A stretch of 64,000 nucleotides of DNA from Nitratifractor salsuginis DSM 16511 (GTDB lineage: Bacteria > Campylobacterota > Campylobacteria > Campylobacterales > Sulfurovaceae). Below are positions 9,221 through 18,328 of this stretch, in pieces. The notes under the pieces were generated by a model. That model was not told where the DNA came from. It saw nothing but the letters and a program-made list of their open reading frames with translations, and made no database searches. Position 1 is the stretch's first letter; each line of letters begins with the position of its first letter. A program made the position numbers and the translations under genes. Location: assembly GCF_000186245.1 (NCBI RefSeq), contig NC_014935.1, positions 1,984,001-2,048,000 of the forward strand, given 5' to 3'.

Positions 9221-10507
9221 TTAGTATCCCACCGTCGCCCGGCGGACTTGGCTGAACATTTGCGCCACGACCCCATAAGCATAAGGAGCGCACTCAACGT
9301 GTCCATAGCGCAGTGCCGTTCCCGGATCGCCGGTGATCGCCACTTCTACCGGGACGACACTCACATCCCGGGCGTGGAAGGTATTGCTCATCACATCGGC
9401 AGTAGCCGAGGAGATCTGGTAGGGAACCACATCATCCCCCATGCAGTGGACCAGCCGCACTGTCGTCTGCGGAGCCCAGTAGGCGGTGCTGTTGCGCAGC
9501 AGCGCTCCATAGAACCAAAAGCTTCTATTCTCATCCAAGACCTGGGTAATCGCCTCATCGGTAAAGAGATCTCGCGTCACGTGGGTCAATTGTTTATCGA
9601 TTTCGGGTCTCGAATACCGACCGTCAAAGAGTGTAGGCAGTTTTGAAGCGTAAAGCTCTTTGACCAGACTCGTAACAGGCTGGTGATAACTCAGGGCATA
9701 GGCGTAGGCGGTATCCGCCATAAAAGAAGGAATCGGCAACGTATCGGAGGAGAGCACCCCTTTGGCCATTTGATCCAACATATAGGGACCGGCCATCGGA
9801 GCGGCATAGACCACTCTTTCTCCATCCGCTTCCAGCTTCTGCAGGGCCGCCATCGCCACATATCCCCCCTCGCTGTATCCGGTCACATAGAGTTGGCCGT
9901 TGAGGGGGAAGCCGTTCTTTTTGGCGAAATTGCGTGCCGCTTCGATGAAATCCTCGGTCGCTGCAGCGGAGGAGTTCTTCAGCAGATAGGGGTGATAGTG
10001 ATTCGCTGAACTCCCGTAGCCGATGTAGTCAGCCTGAAGCGTCACAAATCCAGCCATCGATGTCAAAATCACTGGAGAGCCCACAGGCTCCATCGTCGCT
10101 TCGGCAACGGCAGTCGGCGCCTCCTTGTCGGCGAAGATCGTCCCGTGGGAGTCACTGACCAGGGAAAGGCCCTTACTTTTCATAAACGCAAGCTTCCGGG
10201 CATCGGCGGGAGTCGTTCCCTCCTCTGTCGGCACAACCATCAAACCCGACGCCTTGACCGGCAAGCCATCCTCATCCACCGTCTCGTATTCGATCCGGTA
10301 AGCCCGATAGCCAAAGAGAGTCGAATTCTCATCCACTCCCGGTGTTCCTTTCTTGATCAGGACCTGCCGCAAGGCATTCGCGGGAAGGTCGACGAGCACT
10401 TCACCTCCCTGAACCTTCGCCGTCTCAAGAGGCTCACTCCCTCCGCCGCAGCCGTTCAGCAGCCAGGCGATCCCCGCGATCGCGATCCATATTCTCCATC
10501 CTTTCAT
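9221..10507 (-). CDS. Secreted lipoprotein alpha/beta hydrolase (lipase/esterase-like)
   Basis: 428 residues. The N-terminus is a lipoprotein signal with lipobox LLNGC (Cys20) followed by GGG, so the protein is probably anchored to a membrane outside the cytoplasm. The alpha/beta hydrolase nucleophile elbow is GYSEGGYVA (Ser212). VVPYQ near 360 and GHVECAPYA near the C-terminus are the likely acid and histidine regions. A family fit is the secretory lipases or ester hydrolases of about 400 residues. The substrate is not known, but the downstream fadL and fadD-like genes suggest that the released product is a fatty acid. Ribosome site AAAGGAGGAGG precedes the ATG. Confidence 0.82.
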   Translation of the reverse strand: MKGWRIWIAIAGIAWLLNGCGGGSEPLETAKVQGGEVLVDLPANALRQVLIKKGTPGVDENSTLFGYRAYRIEYETVDEDGLPVKASGLMVVPTEEGTTPADARKLAFMKSKGLSLVSDSHGTIFADKEAPTAVAEATMEPVGSPVILTSMAGFVTLQADYIGYGSSANHYHPYLLKNSSAAATEDFIEAARNFAKKNGFPLNGQLYVTGYSEGGYVAMAALQKLEADGERVVYAAPMAGPYMLDQMAKGVLSSDTLPIPSFMADTAYAYALSYHQPVTSLVKELYASKLPTLFDGRYSRPEIDKQLTHVTRDLFTDEAITQVLDENRSFWFYGALLRNSTAYWAPQTTVRLVHCMGDDVVPYQISSATADVMSNTFHARDVSVVPVEVAITGDPGTALRYGHVECAPYAYGVVAQMFSQVRRATVGY

Positions 10508-10541
10508 ACTCTTCCTCCTCCTTTCTTAATTTGTGAGCCGG

Positions 10542-11444
10542 TCAAGCTCCGATCAATTCATAAAGTTTCCGGATCTCTTCGGGCCAGAGACTCTCGTCGA
10601 TGGTCTCGATGATTAGGGGAATATCATCCATCCTCGAATCGTTCATAATGAGCCGAAAAGGTTCCCAGCCCAGCTCCCCCATCCCCAAGGAGTGGTGCCG
10701 GTCCACCCTCGAACCCAGAGGCGGCTTGGAATCGTTGATGTGCATCCCCTCCAGGTAATCAAAGCCCACAACTTCATCAAAGGCTTGCATCGTCTTCTCA
10801 TAAGCTTCCGGAGTGCGTAGGTCATAGCCGGCAGTAAAAGTGTGACAGGTATCGAGGCAGACTCCCACCCGCTCTTTGGCTTCCACCCTATCGATCAGAT
10901 GGGCGAGGTGTTCGAAACGGTAGCCCAGATTGGTCCCCTGCCCCGCAGTGTTTTCGATCACCAGCTTGACCCGGGAATCGGGGGTCGCTTCAATGGCCCG
11001 ATTCATACTCTCGGCGATCCGGTCCAGACACTCCCGCTCCGCCGCCCCTAGCTTCGCTTCATAGTCGGGGTCCCTCTTGGGGATTTTAACCAGGTGGCTC
11101 CCCGGATGGAAGTTGAGCTTCTCCAATCCTAACTGATTGCAACGCTCGATCTCGTGGATAAAGGATTCCAATGATTTTTGTCGCTTTTCCCCTTCGGGAT
11201 GCCCCAGATTGATAAGATAACTGTCGTGGGGCAGAACATGTCTGGGGGCAATGCCGCTGGCTTCCAGATTCTTTTTAAAAGCTTCGATGCTCTCTGCGCT
11301 CAGAGGCTTCGCTTTCCATTGACGCTGGTTTTTAGTAAAGAGGGCGAAGGCTTTTGCCCCGATCTTTTGGGCGTTGAGGGGTGCATTCTCCACCCCGCCG
11401 CTTGCGCTGACATGGGCGCCGACATATTTATTTGCAGAAGACAT
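10542..11444 (-). CDS. nfo: Endonuclease IV (AP endonuclease)
   Basis: 300 residues. All zinc-binding blocks of the family are present: [10 protein letters not shown] at the N-terminus, [37 protein letters not shown] and [20 protein letters not shown]. The enzyme cuts DNA 5' to abasic sites and some oxidised bases in base excision repair, using three Zn ions. The ATG is preceded by AGAGGAG and lies 1 nt after the stop of the upstream lipoprotein gene, so the two genes are very likely co-translated. Confidence 0.97.
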   Translation of the reverse strand: MSSANKYVGAHVSASGGVENAPLNAQKIGAKAFALFTKNQRQWKAKPLSAESIEAFKKNLEASGIAPRHVLPHDSYLINLGHPEGEKRQKSLESFIHEIERCNQLGLEKLNFHPGSHLVKIPKRDPDYEAKLGAAERECLDRIAESMNRAIEATPDSRVKLVIENTAGQGTNLGYRFEHLAHLIDRVEAKERVGVCLDTCHTFTAGYDLRTPEAYEKTMQAFDEVVGFDYLEGMHINDSKPPLGSRVDRHHSLGMGELGWEPFRLIMNDSRMDDIPLIIETIDESLWPEEIRKLYELIGA

Positions 11445-11445
11445 T

Positions 11446-11937
11446 CTACTCCTCTTTACGGATTTCGATGAGAATATGATTGATTGTATCGCGAAAAATC
11501 ACGGAACCGTTTAAGACGCGGTATTCGATCGCATATCGCCCCTCTTGTGTGATTTTCTGTATCACGCCGAGCCCATTGTGCTGTATTCCTACTCCCCCGA
11601 AAATCGGTTCACCGGCCAAAACATGGGCCAATAGCTCGGGAGGATACTCCGGGCTGAGATAACGGAGGTTAAAGGTTTTTGCCGACATACAAAGGACCCC
11701 GGAGCAGATACGCTCGGGAGTGACCGTCAGCTTCATCACTGCTTGGCCGTTTGCATAGATCTCCAGGCGATGCTTCACCCCCGTATACGTGAGAAAGCCC
11801 TGGTCCGCATAGCGCATCGCAGGGGTTTTCCAAATGACAAAGACACTCTCCTGACGGAAGGGGGGCTCAGGCGATAAACAACCGTTCAAGAGCATCAGAA
11901 GAGCTCCGGAAAGCAGAAAGTGAAAAATTTTCATCAT
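11446..11937 (-). CDS. Small lipoprotein of unknown function
   Basis: About 163 residues from the ATG at 11937. The frame continues upstream to 12015, but that start would run into the tRNA-Glu promoter and precede the signal peptide, so I reject it. The N-terminus [20 protein letters not shown] is a lipoprotein signal with lipobox LLNGC. The mature part is rich in beta-type sequence and has no motif I recognise. The gene lies 1 nt upstream of nfo on the same strand. Apart from this coupling nothing suggests a role in DNA repair. Confidence 0.75.
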   Translation of the reverse strand: MMKIFHFLLSGALLMLLNGCLSPEPPFRQESVFVIWKTPAMRYADQGFLTYTGVKHRLEIYANGQAVMKLTVTPERICSGVLCMSAKTFNLRYLSPEYPPELLAHVLAGEPIFGGVGIQHNGLGVIQKITQEGRYAIEYRVLNGSVIFRDTINHILIEIRKEE

Positions 11938-11987
11938 TTTTTTATTAATCTCCACTGTTTTTAAGAATTTTATAAGGATGCTCTCCC

Positions 11988-11993
11988 TATAAT
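11988..11993 (+). promoter_or_regulatory. -10 box of the tRNA-Glu gene
   Basis: A perfect TATAAT lies 24 nt before the first base of tRNA-Glu. The -35 region is not clear; the upstream sequence is T-rich, as often in Campylobacterota promoters. Confidence 0.6.
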
Positions 11994-12017
11994 TGCGCCT
12001 ACCAAAACAAAACAAAC

Positions 12018-12092
12018 GGCCCCTTCATCTAGCGGTTAGGATTCCAGGTTTTCATCCTGGCCACAGGAGTTCGAGTCTCCTAGGGGTCACCA
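12018..12092 (+). tRNA. tRNA-Glu (anticodon TTC)
   Basis: 75 nt with the 3' CCA encoded. Acceptor stem GGCCCCT (12018-12024) pairs with AGGGGTC (12082-12088), followed by discriminator A and CCA. The anticodon stem CCAGG/CCTGG encloses loop TTTTCAT with anticodon TTC. The T-arm is AGGAG-TTCGAGT-CTCCT. No variable-arm extension. It reads codons GAA/GAG. Confidence 0.97.
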
Positions 12093-12302
12093 CTTCCGTT
12101 TTGGTTTCTTCCCAAAAATTATATTCATTTTCTGATAAATTTCCTCCCTAAAATTTTCTCTGTTTCGTCCGAACATATCAGATTTGATCCATCCTTTCAC
12201 CGGTATGCAACCTATGTAGCAAAAAAGTTGAGCCTCTTTTGATAAGATCATCGATGAAATGAACCGAAAGGTTCTAAATCACAAGAGGAAAAGGAGTGCA
12301 GC

Positions 12303-12746
12303 ATGAATCTCACACAGTTCGATCCGATCCGCGAATTTCAAAATATGCAAAAGACCTTTGAATATATGAACCAGCTTTTCAATGCAGTAGAGAAGAACCC
12401 GGAAGCACCTGCCGTGGATTTCATCCCCGCCGTCAATACCCGGGAAGCCGACGATGCCTACTACATCGAAGTGGACCTTCCAGGCGTGAAAAAAGAGGAT
12501 GTCTCCATCAGTGTCGACGACAATGTCCTCACCATCTCCGGTGAGCGCAAGCTCAAAGAGGAGCGCAACGACGAAGAGTTCTACCGCGTCGAGAGCGTCT
12601 ACGGCAAATTCGAGCGGAGCTTTACCCTCCCCGAAGATGTGGATGCCGACAAAATCGAAGCGGAGTTCAAAGACGGAGTGTTGACCGTTCGCATTCCCAA
12701 AGCTCAGGTTGTCGAAAAAGCTCCCAAGAAGATCGAGATCAAATAA
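12303..12746 (+). CDS. Hsp20 family small heat-shock protein (first copy)
   Basis: 147 residues. The alpha-crystallin domain spans about 45-135, with YYIEVDLPGVKKEDVSISV near the start and RSFTLPEDVD and FKDGVLTVRIPKA near the end. The C-terminal tail carries an IEI motif (I-x-I type) that docks into neighbouring subunits in the family. ATP-independent chaperone that binds unfolding proteins. It heads a tandem pair with a second Hsp20 gene 13 nt downstream. The 210-nt upstream gap after tRNA-Glu contains no CIRCE-type inverted repeat that I can see. Confidence 0.95.
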   Translation: MNLTQFDPIREFQNMQKTFEYMNQLFNAVEKNPEAPAVDFIPAVNTREADDAYYIEVDLPGVKKEDVSISVDDNVLTISGERKLKEERNDEEFYRVESVYGKFERSFTLPEDVDADKIEAEFKDGVLTVRIPKAQVVEKAPKKIEIK

Positions 12747-12759
12747 AAGGAGGTGCCGG

Positions 12760-13197
12760 ATGAGTGAAGTCAAAAAAAAGAATGAAATCCAGAATGTAGA
12801 GAAGAAAGTCGAAGAAGGAGTAGTAGAGGTCGGCAAGAAATTCAAGGAGGCCCTCTCCAATGTCGCCCGCCATCTTCCCAAGGCCAACCTCTCCCGCAGC
12901 CCCAAAAAGGACAGTTTCACTATCGAAGTGGACCTGCCCGGGGTAAAGAAAGAGGATATCAACGTCAGCATCGAGGGAGACTACCTCATCGTCACCGCCG
13001 AGCGGAAGATGAAAGAGGAGGTCAAGAAGGAGGATTACTACCTGATGGAGAGTGCCTTCGGCAAATATACCCGAACCTTCTACCTGCCCGAAGACATCGA
13101 CCGCGACAGTATCGACGCAAAATACGAGGATGGACGGCTCATCATTACCTTTGAAAAAGTCGCTTCCAAGAAACGCCGGGATATCGCAGTCAAATAA
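12760..13197 (+). CDS. Hsp20 family small heat-shock protein (second copy)
   Basis: 145 residues from the ATG at 12760, which has a near-perfect AAAGGAGGT site. An upstream in-frame start at 12709 would overlap the first Hsp20 gene and give an unrelated basic leader, so I reject it. The alpha-crystallin domain covers about 48-140 (TIEVDLPGVKKEDINVSI, RTFYLPEDIDRDSIDAKYEDG), with a C-terminal IAV motif. The N-terminal arm is lysine-rich and charged, unlike that of the first copy, so the two probably form mixed oligomers or bind different clients. The paralogues are diverged, not a recent duplication. Confidence 0.94.
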   Translation: MSEVKKKNEIQNVEKKVEEGVVEVGKKFKEALSNVARHLPKANLSRSPKKDSFTIEVDLPGVKKEDINVSIEGDYLIVTAERKMKEEVKKEDYYLMESAFGKYTRTFYLPEDIDRDSIDAKYEDGRLIITFEKVASKKRRDIAVK

Positions 13198-13214
13198 GTA
13201 CCATTAGCCCAAAA

Positions 13215-13237
13215 GGGATACAATGACGATGTATCCC
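13215..13237 (+). terminator. Possible hairpin after the hsp20 pair
   Basis: An 8-bp perfect inverted repeat (GGGATACA / TGTATCCC) with a 7-nt loop lies 18 nt after the second hsp20 stop. No T-run follows, so it may be an mRNA-stabilising or leader structure of the downstream rhodanese gene rather than a terminator. Confidence 0.35.
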
Positions 13238-13259
13238 CATATCAAAGAAGGAGAAAGAG

Positions 13260-13652
13260 ATGAAAGAATCTGTCAGCGAAAAACTCAAAGAGGTCATCGA
13301 ACCCAACAAAGAGAAAGAAAATTTGGGGCATGTGACACTGCATCAGGCCAGAGAAATGATCCAGGATGCCGGAGCGATCCTTCTGGATGTCCGCCCGCCG
13401 GCGAAAGTAGTGGGGGATAATGCCCAGGAGGCCGACATCCCCAACGCTTACTATATGCCCTATCCCGAGTTCTACGACTATGCCGACGAACTTCCGGTCA
13501 ACAAGGCCGATCCGATCGTCGTCGCCTGTCTAAAGGGTTGGTTCGCCAACCGCGTGATGGGTTATTTGGAAATGTTGGGATACAGCAACGTTTACGTTCT
13601 GGACACCAACATCGAAGATCTCATCGAAGTCCACAAAGCCCACGCCAAGTAA
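13260..13652 (+). CDS. Rhodanese-like domain protein
   Basis: 130 residues forming one rhodanese domain: VTLHQAREMIQDAGAILLDVRPP at the front and the active-site loop VVACLKGWFANRVMGYL, where Cys90 occupies the catalytic position, followed by the YSNVYVLD strand. Such single-domain proteins transfer sulfane sulfur or act as sulfur carriers. No signal peptide, so cytoplasmic. A GAAGGAG site precedes the ATG. Its neighbours are stress genes (two hsp20) and a SYLF protein; a link to oxidative or sulfur stress is only inferred. Confidence 0.85.
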   Translation: MKESVSEKLKEVIEPNKEKENLGHVTLHQAREMIQDAGAILLDVRPPAKVVGDNAQEADIPNAYYMPYPEFYDYADELPVNKADPIVVACLKGWFANRVMGYLEMLGYSNVYVLDTNIEDLIEVHKAHAK

Positions 13653-13766
13653 TCTCCTCCCCGGCTCTCGCCGGATGTGACGCGGGACATTACTTCTCTA
13701 TGTCGTATATTCATCCTCTAGTGTGGTACTATAACTCTATCCATCATTTCCAGTAAGGAGCCCCCA

Positions 13767-14342
13767 ATGTTCAAATTCAAACAGTTTACAGCACTAATAC
13801 TGTTTACATTTCTCGCCTTCAGCAGCTTTGTATCGGCCGAAAGCAAACAAGTCCTCGATATGCAGATCCAGGAGACGATCAAAACTTTTGAAAAGAAAGT
13901 CCCGGGGGCCCGGGATTTTCTCAATCGTACCGAAGGCTATCTGGTCATTCCCAATCTCTACAAAGCCGGCTTTGTCGTCGGGGGGGAGTATGGCGAAGGA
14001 GGGCTCCTGGTCAAAGACCCCCTCCAGCCGGGGCAGCCGTCTCACTTTCATATCGCCGCCTACTACTCTGTGGTAGGAGCGTCCATCGGTTTCCAGGCCG
14101 GGGCGCAGAAGCGGTCGATCATCGTCGCCTTTTTGACCCGTCCGGCTCTGGAGAGTTTTATGAAGAGCAATAAATGGAAAGTGGGTGTCGACGGGTCGAT
14201 TGCCTTTGTGGATGTAGGGGGCACCCTGGACCTCAGCACCATCGACCTCAAGAAATCCATCGTCGCCTTCGCCTTCGGCAACAAAGGCTTAATGGCCGGC
14301 GTCTCGCTTGACGGCTCCGTCTTTACCCGCATCAAGAAATAA
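13767..14342 (+). CDS. SYLF/Ysc84-domain lipid-binding protein, secreted
   Basis: 191 residues with a signal peptide (to about SFVSA/ES). The rest matches the SYLF domain: FLNRTEGYLVIPNLYKAGFVVGGEYGEG, YYSVVGASIGFQAGAQKRSIIVAFL and the C-terminal GSIAFVDVGGTLDLS. SYLF proteins bind phosphoinositides in eukaryotes; bacterial forms are periplasmic and poorly understood. TAAGGAG lies before the ATG. It converges with comEC across 11 nt. Confidence 0.88.
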   Translation: MFKFKQFTALILFTFLAFSSFVSAESKQVLDMQIQETIKTFEKKVPGARDFLNRTEGYLVIPNLYKAGFVVGGEYGEGGLLVKDPLQPGQPSHFHIAAYYSVVGASIGFQAGAQKRSIIVAFLTRPALESFMKSNKWKVGVDGSIAFVDVGGTLDLSTIDLKKSIVAFAFGNKGLMAGVSLDGSVFTRIKK

Positions 14343-14353
14343 CGCGCTCGGGT

Positions 14354-15631
14354 TCACGCCCCGTAGAGCCATCCCGCGGCAATCAATCCTTCCATAAGCA
14401 ACAGAAGAAAAATCCATCGATAACGAATCGACAAAAGTGCCGTCACCCCATATCCCCATAAAACCCAGGAGGGCAAAATCTTCTCAACCGTCTCTGAATC
14501 AAGCGGCAGAGTAAAAAGCCGGCTCAACACCTCATCCAGGATCCCTCCCGCCCCCAAAAGATGCAGCAATATCGCCAAGGGATAAAAAGGAACAAAAAGA
14601 AGCGAAAGGAGCGGGGAGAGAAATTGCCACGGGTTCACCGAAGGAAATAGGCTATGTCCCACCGGCAACATCAGCCAAAAGACCCCGATCGGCAAAATCA
14701 CGCCCCCGACGATCCATTCCGGCAAATGACCGAAATATCTCAAAAGCAAAAAGATAAAAAAGACCCCCGTCATCGAGAGCCAGAAACTCATCGAAACAAG
14801 CAAAACCGGGTCCAGAGCCAGGATAATCGCCCCGGTGATGAGCAAAAAACGAAAACTCAGCAATTCCACCCCCAGAAGCACCGCACTCCATCCCAAAACC
14901 AGCATCACATAGGAGCGAAGCAGCGAAGGAGGTATCCCGGTCAGCCAAAGGTATCCGCCAAGCAGCAGCAGACTCAGGCTCCCCAGATCCACAAGCTCAT
15001 AACGCCAGGGGAACCAGCGCCTCTGGAGCAGACGATAAAGGGGCCGCAGCAACAAAAAGATCATCCCCCAAATAATCCCCAGATGAAAACCGCTCAGCGC
15101 CACCAGATGACTCACCCCCAGCGCTGCGATCCTGTCTCTCAATGCACTTGGCAGCGGATCGGCCAGGAAGATCCCCCGATAGAAGTCTGCCATCTCCTTA
15201 TCGCGATGCTGCCGATCGATCAGCCGGGCTATTCGGGTTTTGAGCCCCTTTGATGCAGGAGCTTTTTCGAGAATTCGAGAAGAGATGTAGGGGCCTTTGA
15301 GATAATCGATAAAGCTGATTCGCTTCGAAGGAAAAAGCTCCAAGCGGACTCTTTGGCCCTGTAATGCCTGATGACGATAGCTCCGGGTATAGAAATCCAT
15401 CCCTTTCACACTACGAAGTTTCAGGATGTGATAGGATTTTTTTCCCGAATGATGGGGGATCTCTTTGAGTACTGTGGCCCAGGTATAATAGAAGGGTTTG
15501 GCGAGAAGATCCCGGTACTGCCAGTGAAGCCAAGCCAGATGGATCCCCAATATCAGGAGCGTTGCGCTAAAGAAGAGGAACCACTCCCGACGTCCCTCCA
15601 GGAGCGGTACCGGCTGAATCACACGGGACAT
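14354..15631 (-). CDS. ComEC/Rec2 family DNA-uptake channel protein (core channel form)
   Basis: 425 residues with about ten hydrophobic segments. The Competence-domain signature LGVSHLVALSGFHLGI is near residue 190, with SLLRSYVMLVLGW and PVLLVSMSFWLSMTGVFF after it. ComEC forms the inner-membrane channel for single-stranded DNA in natural transformation. The protein is short: only a partial N-terminal OB-like part is seen and the C-terminal metallo-beta-lactamase-like domain of long ComEC is absent, as in other short Campylobacterota forms. It lies 21 nt downstream of dnaB on the same strand. Confidence 0.88.
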   Translation of the reverse strand: MSRVIQPVPLLEGRREWFLFFSATLLILGIHLAWLHWQYRDLLAKPFYYTWATVLKEIPHHSGKKSYHILKLRSVKGMDFYTRSYRHQALQGQRVRLELFPSKRISFIDYLKGPYISSRILEKAPASKGLKTRIARLIDRQHRDKEMADFYRGIFLADPLPSALRDRIAALGVSHLVALSGFHLGIIWGMIFLLLRPLYRLLQRRWFPWRYELVDLGSLSLLLLGGYLWLTGIPPSLLRSYVMLVLGWSAVLLGVELLSFRFLLITGAIILALDPVLLVSMSFWLSMTGVFFIFLLLRYFGHLPEWIVGGVILPIGVFWLMLPVGHSLFPSVNPWQFLSPLLSLLFVPFYPLAILLHLLGAGGILDEVLSRLFTLPLDSETVEKILPSWVLWGYGVTALLSIRYRWIFLLLLMEGLIAAGWLYGA

Positions 15632-15652
15632 CGAAGAATCGTTGGCGTTTTG

Positions 15653-17089
15653 TTAAATGGGCGGAAGCTCGATCGTCCCTTCCCGCATATCGATGTTGCC
15701 CTCTTCGAAGACCACTTCGAAACCGCTGCTTCCCTTGTCGGCATCCACGAAACGGGTGAAACGCTTCTGGAAGATCAGATCCACCGTTCCCGTAGGGCCG
15801 TTACGCTGCTTGCCGATGATCAGCTCCGTCTCCTCCTCCATTTTGGAGCGGAAGGTGCTTTTGTACTCCTTGCCCTCAGCTTTGGCCTTCATCTCTTTTT
15901 CCTTCTCCTTCGCCTCCCGGTAGACATCGTCGCGGTAGACAAAGAGGATGATGTCGGCATCCTGCTCGATGGCCCCCGACTCCCTCAAGTCACTGAGCAT
16001 CGGACGCTTGTTCTCCCTCGATTCGAGAGAGCGGTTGAGCTGGGAAAGGGCGATGATGGGCATCTGCAGCTCTCTGGCGAGCTGTTTGAGCCCCCGGCTG
16101 ATCTCACTGATCTCCTGCTGCCGCCCTTCGCGGCCCCCCTCCCCGCTCATTAGCTGGAGGTAGTCGATGATCGCCATACTGATCTCGGGATGCTGGGCCT
16201 TGAGCTTGCGGAGTTTGGAGCGCACGTGATGGATTGTGGCATACCCCCCGTCATCCACGAAGAGCTTGCGCCGGGACATATCCTCCACCGCCGTCGCCAG
16301 CTGGCTCCACTGATCGTCGGTCAAATCTCCCACCCGAAGGGATTGCAGGGGAATGGAAGTTTTGGCCGAGAGCATCCGCAGCATCAGTTGCTCGGCGGGC
16401 ATCTCCAGGGAGAAAAAGGCGACCCCCTCTCCCCGCTCCACAGCCCGCAGGGCCATATTGAGCACCAGGGCCGTCTTTCCCATCGCCGGACGTGCCGCCA
16501 CGATCACCAGGTCCCCCTTACCGAAACCGCTGGTCTTGTCGTTGAGGTTGCGAAAGCCGGTATCGACCCCGATGAGCTTGGAGTTGCCCATCGCTTTGAG
16601 GCGCTCAATCTCCTGCATCATCGAGAGGGTGATCTCATCAGAGGGGCGAAAATCCTCGCTCACGCTCTCCTGGGTAATTTCGTAAAGCTTCTGCTCCACC
16701 CGGTCCATCACTTCGGTCGCTTCCAGATTCTCCTCGACGGTGAGCTTCTTGATCTCCGTCGCCAGGGTCACCAGAGAGCGTTTGGTCGCCAGAGCCTTGA
16801 TCTCTTCGACATAAGCCTTGGTGTCGGTGATGGGGTTGGCCGAGAGCACCTCCACCATCTCCGCTTCGTCAAACTTCCCGACCCGCTCCAGCTCCTTGCG
16901 CAGAAACTCTTCGTCGATAGGTTTTTCCGCCAGGCTGAGCTGTTCCATCGCCCGAAAGAGGTGCTGATGAAAAGGAAGGTAAAAGTCTTCGGGCTTGAGC
17001 CGGGCGGCGATCTCCTCGAAGATCTCCGGATCGAAGATAATGGCCGAGAGCACCGCCCGTTCGATGTTGAGGTTGTAGAGGTTTTCCAT
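15653..17089 (-). CDS. dnaB: Replicative DNA helicase DnaB
   Basis: 478 residues. The N-terminal helical DnaB domain (to about 130; NLYNLNIERAVLSAIIF) is followed by the RecA-like ATPase: Walker A ARPAMGKTALVLNMALRA near 205, Walker B MAIIDYLQL near 310, and ISRGLKQLARELQMPII with SQLNRSLESR, the DNA-loop region. This hexameric helicase unwinds the fork ahead of the polymerase. No intein or insertion. comEC follows 21 nt downstream. Confidence 0.97.
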   Translation of the reverse strand: MENLYNLNIERAVLSAIIFDPEIFEEIAARLKPEDFYLPFHQHLFRAMEQLSLAEKPIDEEFLRKELERVGKFDEAEMVEVLSANPITDTKAYVEEIKALATKRSLVTLATEIKKLTVEENLEATEVMDRVEQKLYEITQESVSEDFRPSDEITLSMMQEIERLKAMGNSKLIGVDTGFRNLNDKTSGFGKGDLVIVAARPAMGKTALVLNMALRAVERGEGVAFFSLEMPAEQLMLRMLSAKTSIPLQSLRVGDLTDDQWSQLATAVEDMSRRKLFVDDGGYATIHHVRSKLRKLKAQHPEISMAIIDYLQLMSGEGGREGRQQEISEISRGLKQLARELQMPIIALSQLNRSLESRENKRPMLSDLRESGAIEQDADIILFVYRDDVYREAKEKEKEMKAKAEGKEYKSTFRSKMEEETELIIGKQRNGPTGTVDLIFQKRFTRFVDADKGSSGFEVVFEEGNIDMREGTIELPPI

Positions 17090-17117
17090 CAGTGATTCAC
17101 TCCTACTGGAAAATCAA

Positions 17118-17238
17118 ATGAATGGTGAATAATGAATGATGAATGATTATGGTTGGTTTTGCTTTGCAAAACACTCCTTTTTAATAAAATTGCTTTTCGT
17201 AAAAAAGCATACCAAAACCATTCACCATTAGCCATTAA
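17118..17238. repeat. Inverted pair of short tandem arrays with hairpins (dnaB-ispG gap)
   Basis: The left arm (17118-17150) is built of GAATGAT/GTGAATA units and runs via a GGTTTTG-type motif into the hairpin GTTTTGC-TTT-GCAAAAC (17157-17173). The right arm (17211-17245, running slightly past this feature) is the inverse, with units read on the minus strand as GAATGAT/TAATGG, then TTTTGG, then a second hairpin at 17191-17209. The right arm overlaps the ispG stop codon. No gene is seen in the gap. Confidence 0.8.
17191..17209 (-). terminator. Likely intrinsic terminator of ispG
   Basis: On the minus strand TGCTTTT / AAAAGCA forms a 7-bp stem with a 5-nt loop, followed by ATTTTATT. It lies 30 nt after the ispG stop and forms part of the tandem-array element in this gap. 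Confidence 0.5.
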
Positions 17239-18306
17239 TCATTCAGCCTGAGCCTGAGCGGCCATCTTTTCCACCTCTTCGACGAAGCGATCCACCAGCT
17301 GTTCTTCGGGCAGTCGGGCCACCACTTCCCCCTTGACCATCACCAGCCCGACCCCCTTGCCGTAGGCGATGGCCACGTCGGCGTGCTTGGCTTCGCCGAT
17401 GGCGTTGACCACACAGCCCATCACTGAGACGTTAAGCGGGGTTTTGATGTGGGCAGTGCGGCGCTCCACCTCCGCCACGGCACTCACCAAATCGGCCTCG
17501 ATCCGGCCACAGGTGGGGCAGGAGATGATGTTGAGTCCCTCCTGGGCGCGGCCGGCGTCTTTGATGATGGCCCGCCCCACTTCGATCTCTTTTTCCAATT
17601 CCCCGGTGATGGAGACCCGAATCGTATCCCCAATGCCATCCAGCAGCAGCGAGCCGATCCCGATGGCCGATTTGACCGTGGCGTGAAAGAGGGTCCCCGC
17701 CTCCGTCACCCCCAAATGGAAGGGGTAGTTGTTCCGGGGCCGCAGTATCCGGTATGCTTCGACGGTACGCTCCACGTCGCTGGCTTTGAGGGAGACTTTG
17801 ATGTCGGTGAAGTCCAGGTCTTCGAGAAACTTGATGTTGTATTCGGCACTGGCCACCATCCCTTCCGCCGTCGCCCCATAGCGATCCTCAAACTCCTTTT
17901 CGAGCGAGCCGGCGTTGACCCCCACCCGGATGGGAAGCCCCCGCTCTTTACACGCTTTGACAATCTCCTTGATCCGTCCCTTCTCCCCGATATTCCCCGG
18001 GTTGAAACGGATACAGTCGACCCATTTGGCAGCTTCGAGCGCCAGACGGTAATTGAAATGTATATCGGCGACAACCGGCAGGTTGACACGCGCGACAATC
18101 TCCCGAAGCGCCAAAGCATCCTCCATCTCCGGCACCGCCACCCGGACGATATCGCAGCCGGCGAAGTGGAGACGGTTGATCTGCTCGACTGTCGCCTCCA
18201 CATCCCGGGTATTACTAAAAGTCATCGACTGCACCGAGATCGGGGCATCCCCTCCCACGGGCACGTCACCGATGTAGATCTTTTTGGTAGGAAAACGTTG
18301 AGTCAT
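17239..18306 (-). CDS. ispG: 4-hydroxy-3-methylbut-2-en-1-yl diphosphate synthase IspG (GcpE)
   Basis: 355 residues, the compact bacterial form. The TIM-barrel start [24 protein letters not shown] is characteristic. The iron-sulfur ligands are in [10 protein letters not shown] (two Cys near 261-264) and [17 protein letters not shown] (third Cys near 296), with the conserved Glu in GEAKHAD. It catalyses the sixth step of the MEP isoprenoid pathway with a [4Fe-4S] cluster. The start has AAAGGGAA upstream. The flanking gaps on both sides carry tandem-array elements. Confidence 0.97.
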   Translation of the reverse strand: MTQRFPTKKIYIGDVPVGGDAPISVQSMTFSNTRDVEATVEQINRLHFAGCDIVRVAVPEMEDALALREIVARVNLPVVADIHFNYRLALEAAKWVDCIRFNPGNIGEKGRIKEIVKACKERGLPIRVGVNAGSLEKEFEDRYGATAEGMVASAEYNIKFLEDLDFTDIKVSLKASDVERTVEAYRILRPRNNYPFHLGVTEAGTLFHATVKSAIGIGSLLLDGIGDTIRVSITGELEKEIEVGRAIIKDAGRAQEGLNIISCPTCGRIEADLVSAVAEVERRTAHIKTPLNVSVMGCVVNAIGEAKHADVAIAYGKGVGLVMVKGEVVARLPEEQLVDRFVEEVEKMAAQAQAE

Positions 18307-18328
18307 CGTATTTCCCTTTCGGGGAAAA

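Noticed and set aside
12093-12302. CIRCE or other heat-shock operator before hsp20
   Set aside because: No TTAGCACTC-type inverted repeat found; only AT-rich sequence with a weak promoter-like TTGAGC.
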